Shown: one piece after another, positions 1 to 10,287 of the stretch
Layout: each line of letters opens with the position of its first letter
How positions within the stretch are numbered: position 1 is the first letter of the stretch
Source: Megalonaias nervosa
Taxonomy: Eukaryota > Mollusca > Bivalvia > Unionida > Unionidae
NCBI GenBank assembly: GCA_016617855.1
Contig: JAECUM010010999.1
Location: 1-64,000, forward strand
Reading direction: 5' to 3'
DNA: 64,000 nucleotides
Translations under genes and position numbers: made by a program
Notes under the pieces: generated by a model
What the model saw: only the letters and a program-made list of their open reading frames with translations
Databases searched by the model: none
Told to the model about the DNA's origin: nothing

Positions 1-32
<32 letters not shown>
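1..32. repeat. (CA)n microsatellite
   Basis: Uninterrupted CA dinucleotide run at the very start of the window; it probably continues to the left. Confidence 0.95.
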
Positions 33-33
<1 letters not shown>

Positions 34-1445
34 CCGAAGAGCCCACAACCGCTGCTCAAATGTTAATACAACCTTTTCATAGATTAAAAGTCTTTACGCC
101 ATAGTTAAACAAATAAGTCAAACAGATTCACTTCTTAACTTATGCCACACTATTACTAACAATTCCTCAGCAGAAAACATCCAACAAACCTAATAATGAT
201 CAATTTTTAACATACATGATTCCTATATCATTTAAGATAAATCAATGCAAATACTAATCTTAAGACTCATACCAAGGAAAATTATGTATCGAATTAAGAC
301 ATAGTACCTTCTTAGCGTTGAGGTTCGTTCTCTTTTCCCTTTATCAGAACCTTCTCCTTATACCCCTGATTACGTGTCTCTGTTAGACTTTTAACTACAC
401 GTCCAGCAAAAAACCTGGACCGCCCTGATTTTGCTGTGTAAGTCATTTTTTTCCGGCTGTAAACAAACCCCAAACTACTAATTACTAAACCAGATCTCAT
501 TTGTATTAAAAGCCATTATTACCACAAGCTCTAGGGCTTGGGAAATTGTACATTTCACACTCCATTAATATACCGATCTTTGCAAAGTTTCAACTTGTGG
601 CAAATATTTCAGCAATTACAAATGCTACTTCTGCAACATTTCAATCCTTAGCCATTTCGATAAACATCATCCAATCTTCACCACTGTCAGTTTCGCCTGA
701 CATTGTTATCCAACAAAACCTTATTAATATCGATCAAGTACAAATCAGATGAACTCAAGTACAAGCATCCTCAAACATGTCATGAATTTAACCCAGGGCA
801 AAATGTTACTTCATTTGATGTCTACATTTCATACGATGTCTGCATTTCGTTCGATGTTTCTGTTTCTTTCTATGTCTGCATTTCATTCGATGTCTGCTGC
901 AGTTCATTCGATGTTTGCATGTGCAACTAGAAACTTGATGATGCTACTGGACTCTATACTTCTCCCAGCACAGTCTCACCCTGTGCTGTTCCAGTTCTAA
1001 GCCAGTTGAAGACTGATAGCATGTCTGTATTGAGAATTCAGGGAGGCAAGCTAATAATCTAGGTAAAAGTACCGGCAAAATAAAATCTCGTGTACCCATT
1101 TAAAATTAAAAGACCACCATGGTTCAGCTGAAACAATTACATTTATCTTTGAAAGAACACCTCTTTATCTCCGACTATGACAATTTCTTTGAAATAAACC
1201 CCGTGGTTACGGCACTGTCAATTGATAAAACATTTACTCTCTCGTTTTTGAAAAATGAAATATACAATTACCGGCAATTGAATTGAAAATCTATTTTACC
1301 AGAGGCTTTCGCGCCGAGTAAATTATAGGATTATCTTTTCTTTACAACGTAGAATTATTTTGTAACTTTTTCCCTAATTTAAATTCATCTATGCTGATGC
1401 TAAGCCGTCGAAAACTCTGTAAAATTGTACGTCTAAATGTATTCA
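33..1445. other. Non-coding stretch before Polinton-1
   Basis: No gene is supported here. The only structure seen is a short degenerate array of about 20-bp units around 812-924 built on TTCRTWCGATGTCTGCATT. Small open frames over it look like chance products. Confidence 0.5.
812..924. repeat. Degenerate ~20-bp tandem repeat
   Basis: About five imperfect copies of a unit containing CGATGTCTGCATTTC. The units differ by substitutions and small indels, so this is an old array. Confidence 0.6.
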
Positions 1446-1600
1446 AGTAGTGTCAGAAATGGGGGTTCTGGACACCTTTTATCACTACGTGATTAAAGAG
1501 TGGTCGAGTGTCCCCCATGGATCTATACTACTGGGGTGTGGGGTTTCTGGACCACCCCTGGCTTTCTTTTGTCCCTGGAAGGGTCACTGTGTTAGAGATA
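1446..1600. repeat. Putative left terminal sequence of Polinton-1
   Basis: Starts AGTAGTGTCAG. Within it, two segments with GGGGGTTCTGGACAC and GTGTCCCCCA form an imperfect inverted repeat, typical of subterminal Polinton DNA. The partner terminal repeat is missing, so the boundary is inferred from likeness to the Polinton-2 ends only. Confidence 0.4.
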
Positions 1601-1616
1601 TGCTTCTGTAATAGAA

Positions 1617-2128
1617 TGTCTCCGTGTTGTCCCTGGAGTGTGGACAAGCTGAGGCTGAGTGAGGAGAGCAATGATCCACTGTTTGAATTAAGTGAGGAGG
1701 AGTCTCAGGAATGATTGAAGTGTGTGAAGGAGTTGATAGCTTATGCGAACAAGGATTTGAGTTATATGCCTGAGATGATTTATTGAGAGGAGAGTGAAGA
1801 AGAGGAGAACAAGGAACGGGTGAAACGTAACCATAGTCATCGGCGTGCGGTGCAAAGGTACAATCAGCAATACTACATCAAGAATAAGCTGAAGCGTTTT
1901 CATCTGTCAGAGTCTCAGCGAAATGAGTCTTATTATGGTACTGAATAAGGTGACTCGAGTTCAGCTGGTGGTCGTATGAAATTCATAAAATTCGAGTATG
2001 TGTTTAAGCGCATCTTTGAGATGATGGTTCTTAATGAACATGCAGCGAAATGTAAGCTTGTCTCTGGGAAGAACCTAGGTGACTCGTATGATAAGATTAT
2101 TTCAGAATCGTTCTCTGATGCACACTAG
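1617..2128 (+). pseudogene. Unknown charged protein, leftmost gene of Polinton-1, with in-frame stops
   Basis: A plus-strand frame of about 170 codons stays open apart from three in-frame stops (near 1712, 1784 and 1946) and ends at 2128. The N-terminal half is acidic (LSEESNDPLFELSEEESQE, then EESEEEENKE). A basic stretch follows (VKRNHSHRRAVQRYNQQYY), and the C-terminal third has FEYVFKRIFEMMVLNEHAAK. The frame could start upstream at 1508. It converges tail to tail with the integrase on the other strand. I do not recognise the family. Conservation of the frame across three stops suggests a real gene that decayed, not chance. Confidence 0.45.
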
Positions 2129-3010
2129 TCAAAGAGGCTGTGGGAATCCATGATTTTGAATCGTTCAGGATAACCAAACCACTTGACGAGCGATTTTTTC
2201 CCTTTGGCAAAGATAACTTTTTCGAGTATGAAGACGTCCTGGTTTGTCTTTGTAATTCCTGCTCGTAAAAATAACCTTGGATGGGTTCTCCTTAGGAGTC
2301 TTTGAGCGTGTAGGTGACTGAAATGGTTTTTTAATGGTATCGACGACGAAAACTTCTTCATTCCAGTTGAGGGGTGTATTACTTTTCGAACATGGTTTTT
2401 TATCTGCTTATTCTACCGTGGTCACCTACTTTAAATTTGGATTTAAAAAATAAGGCGTCTGTGACCTGTTGTTTTTTATCAGCCGAAGAAGCTTCCCTGG
2501 GTGTCATTTTATGCTGCGTTGCCAGGTGTGATTGTATTGGTCAATAATTTCCTGCAAAAACTCTAAGTATCGGTTGGTGTTATCGCTGGTAAATCTCTTG
2601 CACATGCGATTTTTGAGAGTTCTGTTAAACCTCTCGCAGACAGTCACTTTGATTTGATTGTGTGTGCTGTACAAGATAATATTATGTTTTTTTTATGCCA
2701 GTTTGTTATAAAATTCACTACCATGATCTGCCCATAATTTATTGGGCTTTCGTGTACCTAAAATACTATCAAACGCTTCAAAAATAGAATTTCCTTTTAG
2801 TTTTTTTTGTTTTTCAGAGGAAATACCCATGCGTATTTACTGAACACATCGATGACTCTCATGAAACATTTTTTAAATGATCGTTGTACGCGCTGTAATC
2901 TGTTATGTCGATGAGATCTGCCGACCATATATCGTCTACCGTGACCGCGATGGCATCTGCGTTATGGAAAATGCTTGCGCGCTGGTTTATTCAGTTCTTC
3001 TGCGAGAACT
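2125..3010 (-). pseudogene. Polinton retroviral-type (rve) integrase with C-terminal chromodomain, broken
   Basis: Integrates the element DNA into the host genome. Read on the minus strand, the DDE triad is visible: first Asp in WSADLID (about 2908-2922), second Asp in LWADHGSEF (about 2716-2736), and Glu in CERFNRT (about 2619-2639). IDVFSKYAWVFPLKNK lies between the first two, and YNHTWQRSIKMTPREAS, the usual end of the catalytic core, follows the Glu. The last part (2125-2361) has KVIFAKGKKSLVKWFGYPE, the hallmark of a chromodomain, as in Polinton integrases. Several frame changes and a stop inactivate it. The N-terminal zinc-binding region is not clear. Confident for family, not for exact start. 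Confidence 0.85.
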
Positions 3011-3400
3011 TTCAGTTTCAAAAGATCTTCTGCCGACGTTTTTGTTTTGAGGTTTTTTCTGATTGATCTGCCCGCTCAAATGCCACGAAGAAGTGTCTGG
3101 GAAGTTCGCTGCCTGGATTAGTGGAGACTCTCCACGACCCAGTCTTCTGAGTACCCGTGAACTGTTGCATGTAAATGCGGTGTTGCTCAAAGTACAGTTA
3201 CTTGGTGAATCTGACAAACATCCAGTTCGAGCATGTGCGTCGTGAAGGTTGTGATTTTGGGCATCAACAGCGACAACCACTTCATGATAAATTCTCCATA
3301 GGCAGGAACTGCGGATTTTGTACATATATTGAGCGGGTGAGTCTCTTTACAGCACCAGCGTATGCTTGACGCTTCTGAACATCGTGCGGATATCTCGACA
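3011..3400 (-). pseudogene. Possible capsid-protein fragment
   Basis: On the minus strand, short pieces in different frames contain WRVSTNPGSELPRHFFVAFE, which resembles a segment seen in double-jelly-roll-type capsid proteins of invertebrate Polinton-like elements. Only about 100 codons are present, directly abutting the integrase, where a full capsid gene would need 1.2-1.6 kb. If the reading is right, most of the capsid gene has been deleted. The identification rests on memory of family flavour and is weak. Confidence 0.3.
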
Positions 3401-3429
3401 CACTCCGAAGATGCTGCTGAAATGAAGCA

Positions 3430-3777
3430 TCATACAGATCTCCTGGCTAGTATCAGTGAGAGCGCGTCGAGCTGAAAATCCACCGACATTTCTATCCAGA
3501 TCCTGTCAAATTGTTTCGGCTCGCTCGCTGAGGATCCTGGCTTGATTTTATTTTGAAGAGCCTGTTTAGCCTCTCTGGATACTGGCATCTCCGCCACTGG
3601 AATCGTTGGTGGCATGATCTTGCTAGCTATTTTTTGTCCTACCGCTGTTCCCGTCGCAGAGGCTGCCTCGGTGGCTCCCGCGTCGGCTTCTTTGAAAGCA
3701 ATGGGAGAGGCTTTGGCAGCAATGCATGGAAGGGCTGCTAGTACGGAAGAAAACAGTGTGGATAAAAATCCACCCAC
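3430..3777 (-). CDS. Small hydrophobic, Ala-rich protein; minor virion protein candidate (VI-like)
   Basis: An open frame of 115 codons on the minus strand starts MGGFLSTLFSSVLAALPCIA. This amphipathic, Ala-rich N-terminus resembles the small protein-VI-like or membrane-active virion proteins that lie beside penton and capsid genes in Polintons and adenoviruses. An Ala/Gly/Thr-rich middle and a polar C-terminus follow. It lies just upstream (in the lower-coordinate direction of transcription) of the penton-like genes, as expected for a structural cluster. Function is inferred from position and composition. The C-terminus may have been altered by a frameshift. Confidence 0.4.
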   Translation of the reverse strand: MGGFLSTLFSSVLAALPCIAAKASPIAFKEADAGATEAASATGTAVGQKIASKIMPPTIPVAEMPVSREAKQALQNKIKPGSSASEPKQFDRIWIEMSVDFQLDALSLILARRSV

Positions 3778-3840
3778 GATTTTACCTTGACGTACACGTG
3801 ACTTTATTTAATCTGCCAACACTTTTAGGTCACTTTGCAT

Positions 3841-4385
3841 CTACAACGTCTTGCGACAAACATGCAGATAATAAGTGATTCTTTCGTTATTGTTATCAAT
3901 GGTATTATTTCCAGACTGATCGGTCAGCCATATGGTAATTTCCGAGATCGTGTACGTATTTGTGATGGGATAGTAAATGAAGGGATTAGGACGAATTTGC
4001 ATGAACAAGTCTGGAGGGATGTTAATCGAGGTGGAATAAATCACATTGGAGTGATTGGGCTCGATTTTAATTTTGGCTGAGACGTCTCCGTTGGCGGCGA
4101 TCAGTTGGGAGATTTCCGAGGCGATGTCGGTGATCTTGTATCCGCCGGGACAGATCGCGATCGTTTTTTGCTAAAGCGCGACGACGTACGAAATCCGATT
4201 GTTAAAAACGGTGACGTTGAAGAAATTTGTTCCAGACATCGGCGGAGATTAAGGCGATTAAGAAGGATTATACCTAACCGTGCACGCGAGCGATTTCGAA
4301 GAGAAAAACAGCGTGTGTCACTGAGAACCATTCTATATCAAGTCTTCGTACAAAATGCGATACTGATCTGAGGTGGCTAGTTTTT
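3841..4385 (-). pseudogene. Penton-like minor capsid gene, copy B of a tandem pair
   Basis: Minus-strand coding pieces match copy A (4386-4895) over their whole length: a start with MVLSD, then PPG-Y-KISDIATEI, then KIKIEPN-SNVIYSTSINIPP, then QIRPNPFIYYPITNTYTIS, then ITIWLTDQSGN with DNNNERITYYL at the end. The order (LELDQQ...SLYEIVLISA in copy A, a turn-rich PPG-Y segment, and a C-terminal LTDQSGN...ITF-type strand) fits the penton/minor capsid protein of Polintons. Frameshifts interrupt it. Together with copy A it forms a direct duplication with an offset of about 505 bp. Confidence 0.5.
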
Positions 4386-4895
4386 CTTTCGTTATTGTTA
4401 TCAACGGCATTTCCAGACTGATCGGTCAGCCACATGGTAATTTCCGAGATCTCGTACGTATTCGTGATGTGATAATAAATGAAGGGATTGGGACGAATTT
4501 GCATGAGCGAGTCTGGAGGGAAGTTTATTGAGGTAGAATAAATCACATTGGAATAATTGGGCTCGATTTTAATTTTGGCTGAGACGTCTCCGTTGGCGTG
4601 AGATTTCCGTGGCGATGTCGCTGATGTTGTATCCACCGAGAGAGATTGCGATCATTTTTTTTTTTGTTGAAGCGCAACGATGTACGAAAACCGATCGTTA
4701 AAAACGGTGACGTTGAAGAAGCCGTTCCAGATTTTGGCGGAGATTAAGACGATTTCATACAACGATTGCTGGTCCAGTTCCAACGGAGAATTATATCTCA
4801 CCTTGGACGTGACCGATTTCGAATCGAAAAACAGCGTGTTATCACTGAGAACCATTCTATATCAAGTCTTCGTACAAAATGCGATACTGATCTGA
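4386..4895 (-). pseudogene. Penton-like minor capsid gene, copy A of a tandem pair
   Basis: On the minus strand a start at 4855 (MVLSDNTLFFDSK) leads into SPLELDQQSLYEIVLISAKI, then NVTVFNDRFSY. After a frame change come IKIEPNYSNVIYSTS, QIRPNPFIYYHITNTYEIS and LTDQSGNAVDNNNER. Copy B repeats all these segments. The duplicated unit also includes the last codons of the upstream gene (ending YRILYEDLI), so the duplication spans a gene boundary. Penton assignment is by family pattern and by its place between the VI-like gene and the ATPase. Confidence 0.5.
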
Positions 4896-6240
4896 GGTGA
4901 CTAATTTTTGATCCAGAAGATGATTGAAGATTTCTAACATTTCGTTATCGATTTCCACCCTGATATTTCCGGCTTGTTTGGAAGTGATCAGCAACTTGAG
5001 ACGTCAGACGATCACGGCGGGAGTATGAAAGTAGCGGATCTATTTTTTCAATCTTGTTTTTCTCGATCTCCTGTTGACATCTTATCATCTCTGATTTTTA
5101 AGCTTACCTTCTTTCTCCAGCTTTGCCATTTTATTTACCATGTTGATATCTTCACAAGTAGGATTTACTGGTATCAACGAATACATCTTGCTACTCAAGC
5201 TACTATCTTCAGTAAGTGCCACACTGGACTTAACTCGTCCCGTTGAATTCAGTATGTAAACATCACTCGTTATCGCTGGTAGATACTCCTACGACGCTTG
5301 TTCTTTCGATCGAGCAGACTCTGATCCCACTGGTTGACTTACTGGATAGGGCTGATCCGTTATGGGAAACATAGGCGTAGCTCCATAGCGGTAGACTGGT
5401 TCTCTGGTCTTTATTTATTATCCAGCTGAGCGTTAAAATTCTTTGACTTTTCAAGTAGCTGATTCATGTGTGTTTTATTCGGTCTCGTCCTGCTGATTTC
5501 AATCCAGTTGGTTGGCTTTGCTAACCAAGTGGTGCGCAGCGTGTGCTTTGAAGCAATTATCCTCAGCAGATGATCCTAAAGCTATATTTGCATCGATTTC
5601 TGAAATCGTGTGGTTCACAAAGCTCTCCAGCCATTCTTTGCTGGGTGGTGCTTGCTGATAACCGATATCGACGATTAAGCTATCTACTGCTCTAGCGGCC
5701 TTAGCAAGCTCACGTTTTTGAGCTAATTCCTCTTTAGAAAATTCCTACTGATTTTTTTTCCTCTTGAATTCTTTCTTCCTCTTTCTTGAGCGTGCAGAAA
5801 CAGCCTCGGTGACCATCTGTTCCTCTTTCATCTTCTACAGAGAGGTGGCTGTTTCTTTTTCTTTTCATCTCCTTTTTTTAAAATTCATCCTTCCCAGCTA
5901 CTCCCTTTTGTTCAGCTTTTGCATGTCTCATCATCTGTGAGATGTCGACTTCCGGAATGGGTGGCGCGAGCACCTTCAGCAGTCATTGTTGTTGTTGTTG
6001 AGTCGAATTGAGCGTATCCAGTAACTGATCTTGCTTGACATTGCACGTCGTGTTGGCCTCGTCGAGTTTGGTCAGAATATGCTTGAACAATTCTCCCGTC
6101 ACATCGCGTTGAAAGGATTGTTGTCCTATTTTGTCCTCGAGCACGCGTTGACGTAAGGCTATCCGCTGGCCGATAAACGTCTTGAGGACATCCTCCCGCT
6201 GATGGCGACTAGTGACATTTTCGAACGACGTGTTGACCAC
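4868..6240 (-). pseudogene. Long charged, coiled-coil-like virion or accessory protein
   Basis: Minus-strand gene starting at 6240 with MVNTSFENVTSRHQREDVLK. The N-terminal 80 residues (GQRIALRQRVLEDKIGQQSF..., ending in a Gln run at about 5985-6000) are open. After a stop the same frame continues with APPIPEVDISQMMRHAKAEQ. A Lys/Glu-rich helical region follows, then ELAQKRELAKAARAVDSLIV and PSKEWLESFVNHTISEID (about 5540-5720). The end is at about 4868 (NEMLEIFNHLLDQKL...YEDLI). Total length is about 455 codons with several stops and shifts. The family is not recognised. It follows the ATPase in the same orientation, so it was probably in the same late transcription block. Confidence 0.45.
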
Positions 6241-6244
6241 AAAG

Positions 6245-6840
6245 TGGTTATATTAATCAGGAAGGTAAAATTCGTCAAAGCCTTTTCAATAGTGTTCCGG
6301 GACAGTGTCTGCATTGCGATGAAAGGTCATAAAATCATGTTTTGAACCCGACGTCGCTGAGGCATCGCAGTCTTTGAATTGTGAGACAGAGATGCCACGG
6401 CAGTGGTCTCTCGCGATGGAGTTGATGGCTCGGTTATCCAGTCCTGAAAACAGCAAGATGCATCCCGTGTTGCTTCGGATGTACTTTGGAACATCGTAGT
6501 ACGACTGAGTTTGATAAAGGCTGTTACAGCGCTTGTGTCGCGACAACGAAAAATACTCGCAGAATTTATTTATGTTCTCGCGGTCGATTTTAATGTTATC
6601 AAACACGATGATCTTGTGTGTCTCCGAATCGAGTTCTTCTACCGACTGAATCTCATCATGATCGTCTAGGGTGAAGACGTCTCCTGCAATGGTATTTCCA
6701 AACTCGTTGTGTATTTGGTATTTGTGTTGATTAAGCGTGTAAAAATCATGACGCGACTGTATTTGAGAATGTTATGGAGGGGGAGATTGGTTTTACCCCG
6801 ACCGGTCGGACCCACGATCATATAATGGCAATCCGACATA
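6245..6840 (-). pseudogene. FtsK/HerA-type genome-packaging ATPase, frameshifted
   Basis: Packages genome DNA into capsids in Polinton and adintovirus relatives. On the minus strand the start MSDCHYMIVGPTGRGKTNL holds a perfect Walker A motif (GPTGRGKT, about 6790-6815). After frame changes, KIIVFDNIKIDRENIN (about 6570-6610) fits the Walker B region. It is followed by LSRHKRCNSLYQTQSYYDVP and YIRSNTGCILLFSGLDNRAI, the pattern after Walker B in A32-like packaging ATPases. Length is about 200 codons, close to family size. The intervening region needs at least two frame changes, so it is not functional. The gene diverges from the fibre gene across an 80-bp gap. Confidence 0.8.
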
Positions 6841-6905
6841 AAAATGATGCTGTTGCTCTTTTGGTTTTGTTTTTTTTTTCGTGTCGAAGATAATGATGTT
6901 CATGT

Positions 6906-6913
6906 TCTATATA
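6906..6913 (+). promoter_or_regulatory. TCTATATA box upstream of fibre gene
   Basis: TCTATATA begins 15 nt before the fibre ATG at 6921. A TCTATA motif is known as the late promoter of the virophage mavirus and its host virus; here a similar box sits at the same short distance. A second case lies at 9976. Confidence 0.45.
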
Positions 6914-6920
6914 ATTCACC

Positions 6921-8175
6921 ATGTCGCACACGTCCTTTGGAATACGGATTGGATCGGGAAGTTCATCCAGTCAAGATGATAAAGTTAGTTGCTCCGGGAA
7001 TACCATGGCTGGTCATCTCAATATGACCGGTCACAGTCTCACCAATCTCGAAGATGAGTTATCCGCCTCCAGACGCCAATGCCTCAAGATGGTGTCACGT
7101 GAATCACCTCGCGAAGACCAAGTTATCGCTGACAGGCGAACGATGACGGGAAATCTCAACATGGATGGAATGAGCCTGTACAGACTTCCTTCAGCGGCGA
7201 CGGGGTCTTCTCAGCCTTGGCTGGTAAATACAACAAAACGGGTGAAACAGTCTCTGGAAATGTGCACGAGGCTGGCACGTTTTCCATAGCAGGTCAGGTC
7301 ACGAGCGATCTGGTGATGGTGTCTCTGATTTCTGGAACCACGTCTCAAAATTCCAGACGTGTGGGGGTGTAAAGCGGACTCAACACGAGAACGACCATGG
7401 TATATCACTTTGGAACTTCAGATCGTTCCCTCTGGATCGATTAAGAGGCGAGTGGAAATTACTCTTCCATCACGGTTCCGTAGAAGTATTCGCGTCAACA
7501 ACTCGAGTTACTACTTTTTGGTGGAGATCAGTGATAGTCAAATTAGTCTGTACAGAATGGTGTCTGTGCAAACTAAAAAAAAACTAAAAAGCTGTATGGA
7601 CTTCCTGCCAGGTGGCCGATCACGGATAACACTCAAGCGATTTCGTATTCCCAGCTACTACTAAATTATCCACGACGGGTGGAACACTCACGGAAACTCT
7701 CACCAAGGCAGCGGGAGCTAAAATGGTAGTGACGTATTATCCAACCGCAGCCAACAACGAAGTAGCAAAAAATTTACGTGGACACGCGTTCGAATATTCG
7801 TCGTCTTTCAAGGCCTATCTGGTATTTTCGAGAGATCTTGTGGCAGCTCCTGGAATTGGAAACGAGTGCGCGACTAACGGAGTCACTTCTAATTTCTGGA
7901 TGCAGATACAGTTTACCGAAGCAGTGGCGATATGGAATTTAGGGTCCGAGGACGAAATAATGGCAGCAAAAGAATTCTCACGTGGAGACTCGACGGCGTC
8001 AAACCCGATAATATCTCGGATGCCTTATATACCGGTACAGCCACGATAGGATCTACAATGCTCGAATATTTCATTGCGGCCTCAAGTACGTACATAAAAT
8101 ATTCTACGTTTGAATTCACGGCACTCACAACAGAACCCCCCAATTCAGACTTGAATTATTTTCAGATATTTACTC
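6921..8175 (+). pseudogene. Fibre-like attachment protein with collar-type repeats and a discoidin-like head
   Basis: Likely a virion surface fibre. The N-terminal part (6921-7200) has two repeats of the phage/adenovirus-shaft style: NTMAGHLNMTGHSLTNLEDE and RTMTGNLNMDGMSLYRLPSA. A middle section holds beta-rich short pieces (KYNKTGETVSGNVHEAGTFS; YHFGTSDRSLWID). The C-terminal part (about 7720-8175) has WMQIQFTEAVAIW, RVRGRNNGSKRILTWRLDGV, LYTGTATIGSTMLEYF and LNYFQIFTLDD. The order of a W-rich strand, an RVRGR strand and a final QIFTLDD strand resembles F5/8C discoidin-type carbohydrate-binding domains. Several stops and frameshifts break it. Family-level function is inferred. Confidence 0.6.
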
Positions 8176-8202
8176 TGGATGATCTTATCCATTGTATCGA
8201 GC

Positions 8203-9480
8203 ATGGCGGAAATCGTGCGCATCACGGAGCTGTGCCATTTGCTGTTCGACGATACATATAGACAGGATGCGTCGTGCGCTGACAACGACCAGCACGTGCT
8301 TAAGCAGGCCACGGGAGTGTATGTGGAGTTGAACGAGGTGAGAAATGCGGATAAATCATCTTTGAAAGAGGCTCACGAGAGATGGAAACATCATGACGTG
8401 AAACGGCCTCATCTGTCTGTGAGGTACATACGACAACAGCAGCTCAGAGAGGCCATCGATCGATACTGGACGGTCTTTAAATTTTGTAACGATCGAGAGT
8501 CAGCACGTTTAGTCAAAACCATCGAAGGCATCGTACAGAATATCATTCACGAATTACATCCAGACCTCGTGGACGCCATCGTGAGAACGGGTGAAGTCAA
8601 ACGATGACGGTTTGGTAGAAAGGAAGACGACGAGGCCCACAAAAATTATCACGATTGCATGGACAAAGTGGTCTCCAGAAAAAGCCTTCGCGGCAATCGA
8701 ACCCTAAGTGGGTCTGTCAGCAAACGTAAGTTTTTGCATCAGATGGGTCTGGAATATGAAGACGTTTACACCATCATGGCTGTGGTGGAGATCGACGAAC
8801 GCTCTGGTGGAGGTGATACAGACAGCAGCGATGAGGCTCCAGCGTTTGATAACAACAAGGCTATGGAAGCGCTTTTTAACGTGATGATGTTTAGCGTGCA
8901 TGTGAAGCTCGAACCCGATGTGACTTCAGCCTCCTACGTGTATCTAGAACATTTTCAGCCAAATGAAATCGAGCAAAAGCTGAGTATTGTTTTTAAGAAA
9001 AGAAGTGTTCTTCCACGAGGATATTTGCCTATGTTCCGAAGGCATCTCAGGAACTTTTGGATAAGATAAACGACCGAGAAAAATACCGAAGAAAATACTG
9101 GAGTTCTTGGGTTCACAGAGATAGAGATTTTATTTTTCCTGCTATAAAAGATTTTGAAAAAAATCGCCGTGGCGTATTATTACGTCTACAAGTATCATCG
9201 GAAAATTCCTCATCCCACGGATGAGATGTTACAAGCAATAGAATCACAACAATATCTGCACCATGTGAAACTGGAAGCTACTCCTGGTACGTTGCCTGAT
9301 CTTGTGATGTTAAATCAGTTGACGAAAATCTCAAAAGGCTTAAGCATATATCCACTGTGGCTTGTTGGAGATAAGGTACCTAAGATCGACGACGATAAAG
9401 TTAACGTGCACATAAAATTCTTAAAGGAGAACTTGCCACAACTTGAATTGCTGCTGCAGAGTTTAGTCGACTCAGAATGA
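8203..9480 (+). pseudogene. Unknown Polinton-1 protein, about 425 codons with one stop and one shift
   Basis: A plus-strand frame starts at 8203 with MAEIVRITELCHLLFDDTYR and runs through a single TGA at 8605 into RKEDDEAHKNYHDCMDKV and on to 9069. A frame change then leads to AYYYVYKYHRKIPHPTDEML and VKLEATPGTLPDLVMLNQL, ending at 9480. The protein is mixed alpha with a short acidic linker (GGGDTDSSDEAP). I do not recognise a domain. It lies between the fibre and a membrane-protein gene and overlaps the latter's start, which suggests a shared transcript. It could be a structural or replication accessory protein. Confidence 0.5.
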
Positions 9481-9812
9481 AGCCCATCCTTGAATCTAAC
9501 CACATTGATGAGAATTTGTCGGTAGACCAGCGTCGCAAGCTAGAATCGTATTACCGCTATTACGACGAGTCTACGTGTATAAACATGCATACCGACGTTA
9601 CAAGCGCATACTGAGAGTCATTTGTATTTCTCTTGTCGTGACGGCCACAGGAGTGATTTCTACGTGGGTGATAACTAATCCGATGATGTTGATTTTGTCC
9701 GGAGCTGGACTGGCCATGCATACCCTGCTAAAACGCCTCGAGCCAGGATTGGAGGCAAAAAAAAAAAAATATCACCAAGCAAGCCTTGCTATCCTATCAG
9801 AAAATGCTCAAT
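9477..9812 (+). pseudogene. Small protein with two transmembrane segments
   Basis: The ATG at 9477 overlaps the TGA of the preceding frame (ATGA), a compact viral arrangement. The first 35 codons (MKPILESNHIDENLSVDQRR...) are charged. After a one-frame slip near 9570 come RYKRILRVICISLVVTATGV and ITNPMMLILSGAGLAMHTLL, two hydrophobic helices, then a basic tail with an A9 run that may itself cause slippage. A membrane or virion-membrane role is likely from the helices; the family is unknown. Confidence 0.45.
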
Positions 9813-9975
9813 AAAATCTGATCGTACGTGCGCGGAGCTCCCTCCGACATGCTCTGGCTCATTCAAGGGATGAGAACCGTCGACGTTCTCATCGTGGACA
9901 CGGTAGGCAACCAGTGCGGGCTGACGCAACTAAGCCGATTTGAAAAGTATTATGACCAAAAATATGAAACCTAAT

Positions 9976-9985
9976 TCTATAAAAG
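9976..9985 (+). promoter_or_regulatory. TCTATAAAAG box directly before ATG
   Basis: TCTATAAAAG ends one base before the start codon at 9986. If this is a promoter the transcript would be nearly leaderless, or start within the box as viral late promoters do. Confidence 0.4.
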
Positions 9986-10258
9986 ATGTCTGACGATGAC
10001 GAGGTCTTTGTGACTAAAGTGATCTTGCATCACCCCGAAGCGCTCCACGAAACCATCACGACGGTATTACGAAATAATGTTTCTGTAACGCTCGAACTGA
10101 AGCTGACCAAACACAACGGGCAGAGCGTGGACAAGCATCACTCACGCGAAATCAACGTGCGGAGTTATCCCGAGACAGCGTCGTGAAGATCTTCTACTTC
10201 TACGATGAAAATCTGATCAGACAGCACTGCATGCGATGTACGAGTAAAACAAACGCTT
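9986..10258 (+). pseudogene. Small paralogue A of a tandem pair
   Basis: Starts MSDDDEVFVTKVILHHPEAL. After a stop/shift near 10185 the reading continues as KIFYFYDENLIRQHCMRC. The pattern (hydrophobic strand, LHETITTVLRNNVSVTLELK, then a YDENL-RQHCM tail) is shared with the next gene, which has ILVENRKDLEDAVLNEF, ITVSLSLIKV and VYDKELLFKHCISWM. About 90 residues. The family is unknown. The pair lies between the membrane protein and the HNH gene. Confidence 0.45.
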
Positions 10259-10287
10259 AAAAAGATCTTAAAGTTTTCTTAGAAAAG

